Shown here one piece after another: positions 57,616-64,000 of a stretch of 64,000 bases of DNA. The notes under the pieces were generated by a model. That model was given only the letters and a program-made list of their open reading frames with translations, was not told the DNA's origin and searched no databases. How positions within the stretch are numbered: the stretch's first letter is position 1; each line of letters begins with the position of its first letter. This DNA comes from Catenuloplanes niger (GTDB taxonomy: Bacteria; Actinomycetota; Actinomycetes; Mycobacteriales; Micromonosporaceae): the NCBI RefSeq assembly GCF_031458255.1, contig NZ_JAVDYC010000001.1, positions 186,001 through 250,000 on the forward strand, written 5' to 3'. The position numbers and the translations under genes were made by a program.

Positions 57616-58028
57616 ACACCCCGGACGCTCACCGGCACCGGCATCGCGCACGGGCCCGGACCGCAGCCGGGCATCCGGCACCCCGGCAGTTGCACCCGGC
57701 AGCGAATGGCGACGGCGGGCCGGCGGCGGGCCGGGATGCCAGGCCAGCGGCGCACCCGCGGCGGACCAGCGATCAAACCGGCAACGGACCAGCGGCGGAC
57801 CAGCGATGGACCAGCGGCGGACCGGCGATGGACCAGCGGCGGACCGGCGATGGACCAGCGGCGGACCGGCGATCACCCGGCGACGGACCAGCGGCGGACC
57901 TGCGATGGATTGGCGGTGGATTGGCGGTGGAGCGCGGCAGCAGACCGGCGGTGGACCCGGCGGTGGGGCGGTAGTGGCGCTGGTGGCGGGCCGGTCCGGC
58001 CGCCGCTCCGGCGCTATCCTTCTCCGCG
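57616..58028. other. Gene-free stretch dominated by a minisatellite
   Basis: These 413 bases lie between the SDR stop and the next forward gene. The right half contains the 11-bp tandem repeat listed separately; degenerate units extend to both sides (about 57742-57970). A forward frame runs through the repeat but codes for a low-complexity Arg/Pro/Asp/Gly product and is not supported as a gene. Confidence 0.6.
57786..57928. repeat. Tandem repeat, 11-bp unit, 13 contiguous copies
   Basis: The unit GGACCAGCGGC alternates with GGACCGGCGAT, giving a higher-order 22-base period. Thirteen contiguous units run from 57786; the last three drift (GGACCTGCGAT, then two GGATTGGCGGT). It lies 100 bases upstream of the 58029 gene start. 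Confidence 0.92.
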
Positions 58029-58979
58029 ATGAGCGACGAGACCGCGAAATCCGGCGCGTCGTCCGACGAGACGGCGATGAGCGACGAGACGGCGATGTTC
58101 GACGCGCTGATGCGGGCCGATCCGCCGACGAACGCGGCGATCGAGAGCGTGCTGGCGGATGCGGCCGAGGTGTGCGTCATCGAGGCCGATCCGTGGGGGC
58201 TGGAGGCCGCCGACGGCGCCGCGCGGCTCACCCTGCGCGGCGCGCGGATCGCGGAATTGGCCCGGATGCTGGCGATCGTCGACGGCGGCACGGGTGACGT
58301 CTGCCTGTGCCCGGGCTGGCCGACGATCATCGTCAGCGGCGCGGACGGCGCCGAGCTCGCGCGCTGGTCGCTGCACCATCAGCAGTGGCTGCGCGGGCCG
58401 GGCAGCTGCGACGCCGAACTGCGGGACGGTGAGGCGCTCACCGACTGGCTGGCCGACCACGGGCTGACCGGCTCGCGGGAGGCCCAGGAGGCGGTCGCCC
58501 GGGACCGGATCCGGTGGGCGGAGCGCCGGGCCGCGTGGGTGCGTGCCGCGCCCGCGCCGCTCGCCACCGTCGCGGAGGCGGTGTCGCAGCGCGAGGACGG
58601 CGCGGAGGAACGGATGGCGGCGCTCGCCGTGGAAGTGTTCCCGGTGGCTCGGACGCGTATCCGTACCCTCGTGGCCTGGGCTGGTTTTTCGGTGCGCCGG
58701 CCGGCCGAGGACGGCGACGGCACGCCGTGGCACGAGCTCGCCCCGCAACGCATGTTGCTGGCCGAGGAGCGGGACGAGCTGATCGCGGCGCTGCTGTCGG
58801 AGCCGCTGACGGCGGCGCAGCTCGACGGCACGGCGGAACTGGTGACGTCGCTGAAGTGGCAGCGCGCGCCGATGCCGGAACCGTTGCGCGGCGCGCTGAT
58901 CGCTCACGTCAGCAGCACCGGGACCGAGCCGATGAAATTCCGGATGCGCCACGGGTACGGTGCGGGCCGCACCGACTGA
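58029..58979 (+). CDS. Conserved hypothetical protein (316 aa)
   Basis: This 316-residue soluble protein is not one I recognise. The N-terminus repeats SDETA three times (MSDETAKSGASSDETAMSDE), so the real start may be ATG at 58077 or 58095, after the repeats. Residues ~45-150 are mixed alpha/beta (EVCVIEADPWGLEAADGAAR; GDVCLCPGWPTIIVSGADGA; LARWSLHHQQWLRGPGSCDA), and the C-terminal half is helical (LLSEPLTAAQLDGTAELVTS). Actinobacteria carry several such proteins of unknown role. A minisatellite lies upstream. Confidence 0.65.
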   Translation: MSDETAKSGASSDETAMSDETAMFDALMRADPPTNAAIESVLADAAEVCVIEADPWGLEAADGAARLTLRGARIAELARMLAIVDGGTGDVCLCPGWPTIIVSGADGAELARWSLHHQQWLRGPGSCDAELRDGEALTDWLADHGLTGSREAQEAVARDRIRWAERRAAWVRAAPAPLATVAEAVSQREDGAEERMAALAVEVFPVARTRIRTLVAWAGFSVRRPAEDGDGTPWHELAPQRMLLAEERDELIAALLSEPLTAAQLDGTAELVTSLKWQRAPMPEPLRGALIAHVSSTGTEPMKFRMRHGYGAGRTD

Positions 58980-59260
58980 GGGCCCGCCACACAACGCCCG
59001 TCGCACCGGGCCCGTCACCCCGGGCGTCGACGTCACGCCCGGCGAGCGTGCCGAGCGCCCCGCCAGGCGCACACCGCCGCGGGTCCGGACGCACCACGTG
59101 CCCCCGCCGCGTCGAGGGGCCTGACAAACTGGTCGCGGCCGCCCCGGACCGCACCGGCCGGCCGCACCCCTTTCCGGCAGCCGCCGGGGAGTCCGTCCGA
59201 TCCGCGGAGCCGACCATCGACACGCCGGGCAGCACCCCTCGCGGCGCAACGCTGCGGACC

Positions 59261-59470
59261 GTGGTGCGGCGCGTCGTGTTCGCCGTGGCGGTCGCCGTCA
59301 CCGCCCTGATCGGGGTCTTCGCCGGCCAGGCCGTGCTCAGCGGCACCGGGCTGCTGTTCGACCCGCACGGCTACGGAGTGTTCGCCGGGATCCTGTTCGC
59401 CGCGGTTCTCTCCCCGGCCGCACTGGGGCTGTGGAAGCTGTACCGGTCCCTGCGACGGCGCGGCGACTGA
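59261..59470 (+). CDS. Small membrane protein (~69 aa), two TM helices
   Basis: The frame reads VVRRVVFAVAVAVTALIGVF then FDPHGYGVFAGILFAAVLSP with ALGLWKLYRSLRRRGD at its end. Two hydrophobic helices joined by a short loop and a positively charged C-terminus suggest an inner-membrane protein. GTG at 59261 is the first likely start; a longer version is possible, but the residues before it are not conserved-looking. No family is recognised. Confidence 0.6.
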   Translation: MVRRVVFAVAVAVTALIGVFAGQAVLSGTGLLFDPHGYGVFAGILFAAVLSPAALGLWKLYRSLRRRGD

Positions 59471-59654
59471 CGGTCCGCGGGCGGCGCGCACCGCCGCGGT
59501 GGAGCCGGCCGGCTCACGCAGCGCGGACTCGGCGGTGGCGACGACCACCTCCAGGCCGTGCGCATCCCCGTTCCCGCCGCGCCCCACCCGGTCGGTGAGG
59601 TGGCCACCGGCGCACGCCGCGGCGGCGCACCCATTGACATACCTCGAACCCGCG

Positions 59655-59717
59655 ATGTCTGATGAGTCGATCAGCGATTGGGGGACGTCGATGAGACCGA
59701 CGGCGGTCGCGACATGA
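59655..59717 (+). CDS. Possible leader peptide coupled to the sugar ABC operon
   Basis: A short frame starting at ATG 59655 (MSDESISDWGTSMRPTAVAT, 20 residues), or at the internal ATG 59691 with GGGGGA upstream (8 residues), ends in a TGA that overlaps the ABC ATPase start as ATGA. A TTGACA element lies at about 59635. The arrangement suggests translational coupling of the first real gene to a leader; it may equally be a chance frame, and the ATPase itself may start upstream in its own frame (TTG at 59678). Confidence 0.35.
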   Translation: MSDESISDWGTSMRPTAVAT

Positions 59718-61201
59718 CGCCTCTCCTCGAGGCGACCGGCGTGCGCAAGGACTTTCCCGGCGTACGGGCGCTGCGTGACATGCACCTGGAGTTGCGGCAC
59801 AACGAGGTGCTGGCGCTGGTCGGGGAGAACGGCGCGGGCAAGTCCACGCTGATGAAGGTGCTGACCGGCGCGCTTCGGCCGGACGCCGGCACGTTCCGGC
59901 TGGACGGCGAGCCGCTCGATCCACGGCGGGCGGAGGCGCGCGGGATCAGCATCATCCATCAGGAGTTCAACCTGATGCCGGACCTGACCGTGGCGCAGAA
60001 CGTCCTGATCGGACGCGAGCCACGTACCCTCGGGATGTTCGTCGACGAGCGCCGGCTCAACGCGCGCACCGGGGAGCTGCTGGACCGGCTGGGCCTGCCG
60101 CTGGACCCGCGGGCGCGGGTCGGCGACCTGACCGTGGCGCACCAGCAGATGGTCGAGATCGCGAAGGCGCTGTCCCACGACGCCCGCGTGCTGATCATGG
60201 ATGAGCCCACGGCCGCGCTCAACGACGCCGAGGTGGCGGTGCTGCACGGGCTGATCCGCCGGTTCACCGGCCCGCGCACCGGCGTCGTCTACATCTCGCA
60301 CCGGATGGACGAGCTGACCCGGATCTCCGACCGGATCACGGTGATCCGCGACGGCGGCTACATCGGCACGGTGCGCACCGCGGACGCCCGGCTCCCCCAG
60401 GTCATCGCCATGATGGTGGGCCGGGAACTGGACCTGGGCGCGACTCCGGCGGGCGTCCGCGAGGACCGCGCACCGGTGCTGACCGTCCGCGGGCTCGCCA
60501 CGAAACGGTTGCTGAGGGACATCTCGTTCGAGGTACGCGAGGGTGAGATCCTCGGCGTCGCGGGCCTGATGGGCGCGGGCCGCACCGAGCTCGGGCGCGC
60601 GATCGTCGGCGCCGACCCGATCTCGGCCGGCACGATCGGCGTCCGCGGCCGTACCGTGCGGATCAAGAATCCGGCACAGGCCGCCGCGGCGGGCGTCGGC
60701 TACCTCTCCGAGGACCGCAAGCGCTTCGGCCTGCTGCTGGACCAGTCCGTGGCGGCGAACATCACGATCGGTTCGCTCGGCCGTCCGCTGTCCCGGGGCG
60801 GCCTGGTCGACGACGGCCGGGTGCGCGCCACGGCCGAGCGGTACGTCGACTCCCTGAAGATCAAGACACCGGGGGTACGCCAGGAGGTGCGCCACCTCTC
60901 CGGCGGCAACCAGCAGAAGGTGGTCATCGCCCGGTGGCTGGCCAAGGACTGCGACGTGTTGATCGTCGACGAGCCGACCCGCGGCATCGACGTGGGCGCC
61001 AAGGAGGAGATCTACCAGCTGCTCAACGAGCTGGCCGGGCAGGGCCGCGCGATCGTCATGATCAGCTCGGAGCTGCCGGAGATCCTGCGGATGGCGCACC
61101 GGGTGCTGGTGATGAGCGGTGGCCGGCTCACCGGCGAGCTGTCCGCGGCCGAGGCCACCCAGGAACGCATCATGCACCTGGCCACGCAGCGGGAGGCATG
61201 A
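59714..61201 (+). CDS. Sugar ABC transporter ATPase, double domain (RbsA/MglA type)
   Basis: This 495-residue ATPase powers monosaccharide import. The first domain has Walker A VGENGAGKSTLMKVL, signature area VGDLTVAHQQMVEIAKALS and Walker B VLIMDEPTAALND. The second has GVAGLMGAGRTELGRAI (degenerate P-loop, as usual for the family), signature LSGGNQQKVVIARWLA and VLIVDEPTRGIDVGAKEEIY. It is a normal CUT2 family ATPase. ATG at 59714 overlaps a leader frame. It is followed directly by the permease and binding protein genes, so the operon is a complete CUT2 system with a single permease. The substrate is probably ribose, xylose, or a related sugar. Confidence 0.93.
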   Translation: MTPLLEATGVRKDFPGVRALRDMHLELRHNEVLALVGENGAGKSTLMKVLTGALRPDAGTFRLDGEPLDPRRAEARGISIIHQEFNLMPDLTVAQNVLIGREPRTLGMFVDERRLNARTGELLDRLGLPLDPRARVGDLTVAHQQMVEIAKALSHDARVLIMDEPTAALNDAEVAVLHGLIRRFTGPRTGVVYISHRMDELTRISDRITVIRDGGYIGTVRTADARLPQVIAMMVGRELDLGATPAGVREDRAPVLTVRGLATKRLLRDISFEVREGEILGVAGLMGAGRTELGRAIVGADPISAGTIGVRGRTVRIKNPAQAAAAGVGYLSEDRKRFGLLLDQSVAANITIGSLGRPLSRGGLVDDGRVRATAERYVDSLKIKTPGVRQEVRHLSGGNQQKVVIARWLAKDCDVLIVDEPTRGIDVGAKEEIYQLLNELAGQGRAIVMISSELPEILRMAHRVLVMSGGRLTGELSAAEATQERIMHLATQREA

Positions 61202-62146
61202 GTGATCGCCCGGCTCCAGCAACTGCTCGCGTTCGCCGGCCTGATCGTCATCGCGGCGTTCTTCGCGGTGGCCACGCCCTCGTTCGGCACCTACGGCAAC
61301 GTGGTCAACATCCTGTTCTCCACCGTGGTGATCGGGCTGCTGGCACTGGGCACCACGTTCGTGATCGTGACCGGCGGCATCGACCTGTCGATCGGCACCG
61401 GCATGGCGCTGTGCGCGGTCATGTCCGGCACGTTCGTCGTCACCTGGGGCCTGCCGTGGCCGCTCGGGGTGCTGCTCGCGGTGCTGTTCGGCGGCCTGAT
61501 CGGGCTGGTCAACGGCGTCAGCACGGCACGGTTCGGGCTGCCGCCGTTCATCGCCACGCTCGCCACCATGCTGGTCGCGCAGGGGCTGGCGCTGGTCGTC
61601 TCGGAGAGCACCCCGATCTACTTCAACGACTCCCCCGGCTACCTGCTGCTGTCCACCGGCACGCTCATCCCGGAGTTCCCGAACGCGGTGCTGGTGCTGA
61701 TCGCCGCGACCGCGGTGGCGGCCGTGCTGCTGCGCCGCGGCGTGCTCGGCCGGTACGCGTTCGCGATGGGCAGCAACGAGGAGGCCACCGCGCTGTCCGG
61801 CATCGACGTGACCCGCTGGAAGATCGCCGTCTACACGCTGGCCGGGCTGTTCACCGGCCTGGCCGGCGTGATGATCTCGGCGCGGCTCGGCTCCGCGCAG
61901 CCGGCCACCGGCGCCGGCTACGAACTGCAGGCGATCGCCGCCGTGGTGATCGGCGGCACCTCGCTGTCCGGCGGCCGCGGTTCGATCGCCGGCACGGTGA
62001 TCGGCGCGCTGATCATCTCGGTGCTCAACAACGGCCTCCAGCTGCTGTCCATCCCGCAGGAGTGGCAGAACGTGGTCCTCGGGGTCGTCATCCTCATCGC
62101 CGTCTACGCCGACATGGCACGGCGCCGGGCGGTCGTCGTCCACTAA
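61202..62146 (+). CDS. Sugar ABC transporter permease (RbsC type)
   Basis: This 314-residue membrane protein has nine or ten TM helices. CUT2 permease marks include ALGTTFVIVTGGIDLSIGTG and MALCAVMSGTFV, then GLVNGVSTARFGLPPFIATL, AMGSNEEATALSGIDVTRWK and AIAAVVIGGTSLSGGRGSIA. GTG at 61202 follows the ATPase stop at once. It pairs with the upstream ATPase and the downstream binding protein. Confidence 0.93.
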   Translation: MIARLQQLLAFAGLIVIAAFFAVATPSFGTYGNVVNILFSTVVIGLLALGTTFVIVTGGIDLSIGTGMALCAVMSGTFVVTWGLPWPLGVLLAVLFGGLIGLVNGVSTARFGLPPFIATLATMLVAQGLALVVSESTPIYFNDSPGYLLLSTGTLIPEFPNAVLVLIAATAVAAVLLRRGVLGRYAFAMGSNEEATALSGIDVTRWKIAVYTLAGLFTGLAGVMISARLGSAQPATGAGYELQAIAAVVIGGTSLSGGRGSIAGTVIGALIISVLNNGLQLLSIPQEWQNVVLGVVILIAVYADMARRRAVVVH

Positions 62147-62158
62147 GGAGTGTCTCGC

Positions 62159-63109
62159 ATGCGCAGACGTCAGCTGCTGATCGGCGGTCTGGCCGTGGCC
62201 GGGCTCGCGGCCTGCAACCGCGACTCCGGCGCCGCCGGCGACGGACCGTACGTCGCGATCGTCGCCAAGGGCTTCCAGCACCAGTTCTGGCAGGCGGTCA
62301 AGTCGGGCGCGGAGCGGGAGGCGGCCCGCGCCGGCGCGACCATCACGTTCGAGGGACCGGCCACCGAGAAGGAGGTCGAGGCCCAGATCACCATGCTCAC
62401 CAACGCGATCGCCAAACGCCCGGACGCGATCGGCTTCGCCGCGCTCGACTCCAAGGCCGCCGAGGGCCTGCTCCAGCAGGCGAAGGCGCAGAACATCCCG
62501 GTGATCGCGTTCGACTCCGGCGTCGACTCGCAGGTGCCGCTGACCACCGCCGCCACCGACAACCTCGCGGCCGCCGCCGAGGCCGCCACGCACATGTCCG
62601 AGCTGATCGGCGGCACCGGCACGGTGGCGCTGGTCGTGCACGACCAGACCAGCCTGACCGGGCAGCAGCGACGCGACGGCTTCACCCGCTGGATGGCCGA
62701 GAACGCGCCGGGCGTACGGCTGCTGCCGGTCCAGTACGGCGACGGCGACCAGGCCCGCTCCGCCGACATCACCAAGTCGATCCTGAGCGCGAACCCGGAC
62801 GTCACCGGCATCTACGGCGCCAACGAGGGCTCCGCCATCGGCGTGGTCCGCGGCGTCCAGGAATCCGGCCGTACCGGCGTGACGATCGTCGGTTTCGACT
62901 CCGGCAAGGCCCAGCTGGACGCGATCCGATCCGGCCTGATGGCCGGCGCGATCACCCAGAACCCGGTCGGCATGGGCGCCGCGCTCATCACGGCCGCCCT
63001 CACGGCGATCCGCGGCGAGCCGCTGGAGAAGACCATCGACACCGGCTACTTCTGGTACGACCGGACGAACATCGACACCCCGGAGATCCAGGCGGTGCTG
63101 TACCAGTAG
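62159..63109 (+). CDS. Sugar-binding lipoprotein (RbsB-like, periplasmic-binding type 1)
   Basis: This 316-residue protein begins MRRRQLLIGGLAVAGLAACN, a lipoprotein signal with LAAC lipobox, then the two-lobed binding fold: YVAIVAKGFQHQFWQAVKSG, PDAIGFAALDSKAAEGLLQQ, NIPVIAFDSGVDSQVPLTTA, VTGIYGANEGSAIGVVRGVQ and VTIVGFDSGKAQLDAIRSGL. The stretch FEGPATEKEVEAQITMLTNA is typical for ribose or sugar-alcohol binders. ATG at 62159 has AAGGAG eight bases upstream; an earlier GTG at 62150 is less well placed. It is the last gene of the importer operon. Confidence 0.92.
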   Translation: MRRRQLLIGGLAVAGLAACNRDSGAAGDGPYVAIVAKGFQHQFWQAVKSGAEREAARAGATITFEGPATEKEVEAQITMLTNAIAKRPDAIGFAALDSKAAEGLLQQAKAQNIPVIAFDSGVDSQVPLTTAATDNLAAAAEAATHMSELIGGTGTVALVVHDQTSLTGQQRRDGFTRWMAENAPGVRLLPVQYGDGDQARSADITKSILSANPDVTGIYGANEGSAIGVVRGVQESGRTGVTIVGFDSGKAQLDAIRSGLMAGAITQNPVGMGAALITAALTAIRGEPLEKTIDTGYFWYDRTNIDTPEIQAVLYQ

Positions 63110-63117
63110 CCGGCCGC

Positions 63118-63996
63118 TCAGCCGCGGTCCTCGTGGGTGCGGCGGGTGAAGGACTCGCCGTACACCTGGGACCGGAAGTGCAGGATCGGGTCGTCGGACA
63201 GTTCGATGCCGGGGACGACGCCGGTCGGGTCGAACACGGTCGCGTCCAGCCCGGCCTGGTCCTCGACCGCGGCGTCGAGGCGCAGGGTGCCCGCCCGCAC
63301 CGTCTCGCGGGAGTCCGGCCACCGGGCGGTCACGTCGTCGGTCGGATCACCCGGCTCCGCCAGGGTGAACGTCAGGCTCCAGGACGCCGTACCGCGCCGC
63401 AGGATCTCGTCGACCAGGTAGTGCGGTGGGCGCTCCTCGTCGGTGAGCGTCACCTCGCCCGCGTCCGGCAGCCAGCTGTACCGGAACGCGCGCCGCGAAC
63501 CGTCCGGCGCGACCAGGAAGTACGCGTGCAGCCCGTGGTAGCGGGTGGTCGCGAAGCTGGCCATGACCGGCATGCCGGCGATCGCCCGGAGGCCGGGCAC
63601 GATGTGCCGGTGGGTGGCGGCGTGCGCCAGGATCCACGGGCTCGGCTTGCCGGTCGCCGGGTTCTGCAGCTTCGTGACCTTGATGAACTCCTCCGGCGTC
63701 CGGGCCGGGAACGCGGGGATGCTGGCCGCGGCCCAGGTGGCGTGCCCGCCGGCCGGCAGGTCGAAGCGGATGCCCAGCCCGAGCGTGGTGCCCCGGCCGT
63801 CCGGCTTGCGCTCCGGCGCGTGCGGGTTGCCCGGTGCGGCGGACAGCCGGACCAGCGCGGTGACCGGCGGGCCGGCCAGATGCTCGGCCGTGGTCAGCGT
63901 CGCGACATCCGGCGCAGGGGTGAACGTGGCGTGGAAGAGGACACCACGCGGGTGCGCCCGCCGATATCCCGGCACGGTCGCGGTGTGCTTCTCCAT
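63118..63996 (-). CDS. Catalase-like heme peroxidase
   Basis: This 292-residue protein follows the short (peroxidase-type) catalase pattern: YRRAHPRGVLFHATFTPA near the start, TALVRLSAAPGNPHAPERKP with DGRGTTLGLGIRFDLPAG, ARTPEEFIKVTKLQNPATGK, FATTRYHGLHAYFLVAPDGS with RAFRYSWLP and DPTDDVTARWPDSRETVRAG with TLRLD. In srpA/KatP-like enzymes the distal His and proximal Tyr regions align with the first and last of these. Its substrate is hydrogen peroxide or an organic peroxide. ATG at 63996 is four bases from the right edge; an upstream extension cannot be excluded. Confidence 0.82.
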   Translation of the reverse strand: MEKHTATVPGYRRAHPRGVLFHATFTPAPDVATLTTAEHLAGPPVTALVRLSAAPGNPHAPERKPDGRGTTLGLGIRFDLPAGGHATWAAASIPAFPARTPEEFIKVTKLQNPATGKPSPWILAHAATHRHIVPGLRAIAGMPVMASFATTRYHGLHAYFLVAPDGSRRAFRYSWLPDAGEVTLTDEERPPHYLVDEILRRGTASWSLTFTLAEPGDPTDDVTARWPDSRETVRAGTLRLDAAVEDQAGLDATVFDPTGVVPGIELSDDPILHFRSQVYGESFTRRTHEDRG

Positions 63997-64000
63997 GGCC

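Noticed and set aside
59033-63322. A 1429-codon open frame on the reverse strand
   Set aside because: It lies antisense to the complete ribose-type ABC operon, which has clear motifs on the forward strand. The antisense product is Arg/Asp/His-rich low-complexity sequence typical of high-GC shadow frames.

Overview
The window is very GC-rich actinobacterial DNA with strong third-position G/C bias, frequent GTG starts and many 1-8 base gene overlaps. The gene types (several secreted glycoside hydrolases, Tat and lipoprotein exporters, IclR/TetR/MarR/ArsR/AraC regulators beside one or two target genes, and the families DUF1990, DUF4262, S-adenosyl methyltransferase and SMI1) suggest a soil filamentous actinomycete, probably of the Micromonosporaceae (Actinoplanes or Catenuloplanes type). 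This placement is an inference; no rRNA or other phylogenetic marker is present. I see no tRNA, rRNA, CRISPR array or prophage.

Layout. 1-4591: the end of a sugar ABC importer (permease, lipoprotein binding protein), a YesL-like membrane protein and a GH42 beta-galactosidase in one operon. 4598-6112: an S-adenosyl methyltransferase and a macro-domain protein, divergent. 6145-9851: a reverse-strand run of a LuxR-like ATPase regulator, a divergent P-loop GTPase and two tiny overlapping genes. 9967-12396: a secreted beta-propeller glycosidase-like protein. 12457-15578: an IclR regulator divergent from a glucarate-dehydratase-like enzyme and a 2-hydroxyacid dehydrogenase, with a clear operator between. 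15742-19006: a PHP phosphoesterase behind an 8-bp tandem repeat, then a Tat-exported amidohydrolase divergent from a MarR regulator.

19023-27461 is accessory. It holds an intact IS256-type element that has replaced the end of a short-chain dehydrogenase gene, a MmyB-like XRE regulator, gene remnants (TetR-like, IS5 transposase, a repeat protein), an unrecognised protein, an AHSA1 protein and a lone GHKL ATPase. 27462-32498: a GH127-type arabinofuranosidase with a ricin-type lectin tail and small housekeeping or unknown genes. 32800-34741: a coupled pair, a two-TM protein and a cupin-like/NUDIX fusion.

34742-42296: assorted regulator and enzyme genes ending in a tightly coupled tryptophan 2,3-dioxygenase / kynureninase-like / methyltransferase operon. 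42558-48740: a GH97 glycosidase, then a small TetR regulon (MFS pump, TetR, acetyltransferase, perhaps a CPBP protease) marked by three copies of one palindrome. 48882-56430: a MarR/MFS pair, a lipoprotein hydrolase, an FAD sugar-dehydrogenase-like operon ending in an acetoacetate-decarboxylase-fold gene, and an ArsR/AHSA1 pair. 56451-58028 carries two minisatellites around an SDR gene. 59655-63109 is a ribose-type ABC importer operon with a short leader ORF, followed by a catalase-like gene at the right edge.

The most unusual items are the GTPase/small-protein module at 6145-9851, the two-gene membrane-NUDIX module at 32800-34741, the GHKL ATPase at 24487-26289, the kynurenine mini-operon, the three-operator TetR regulon, and the three tandem-repeat tracts.
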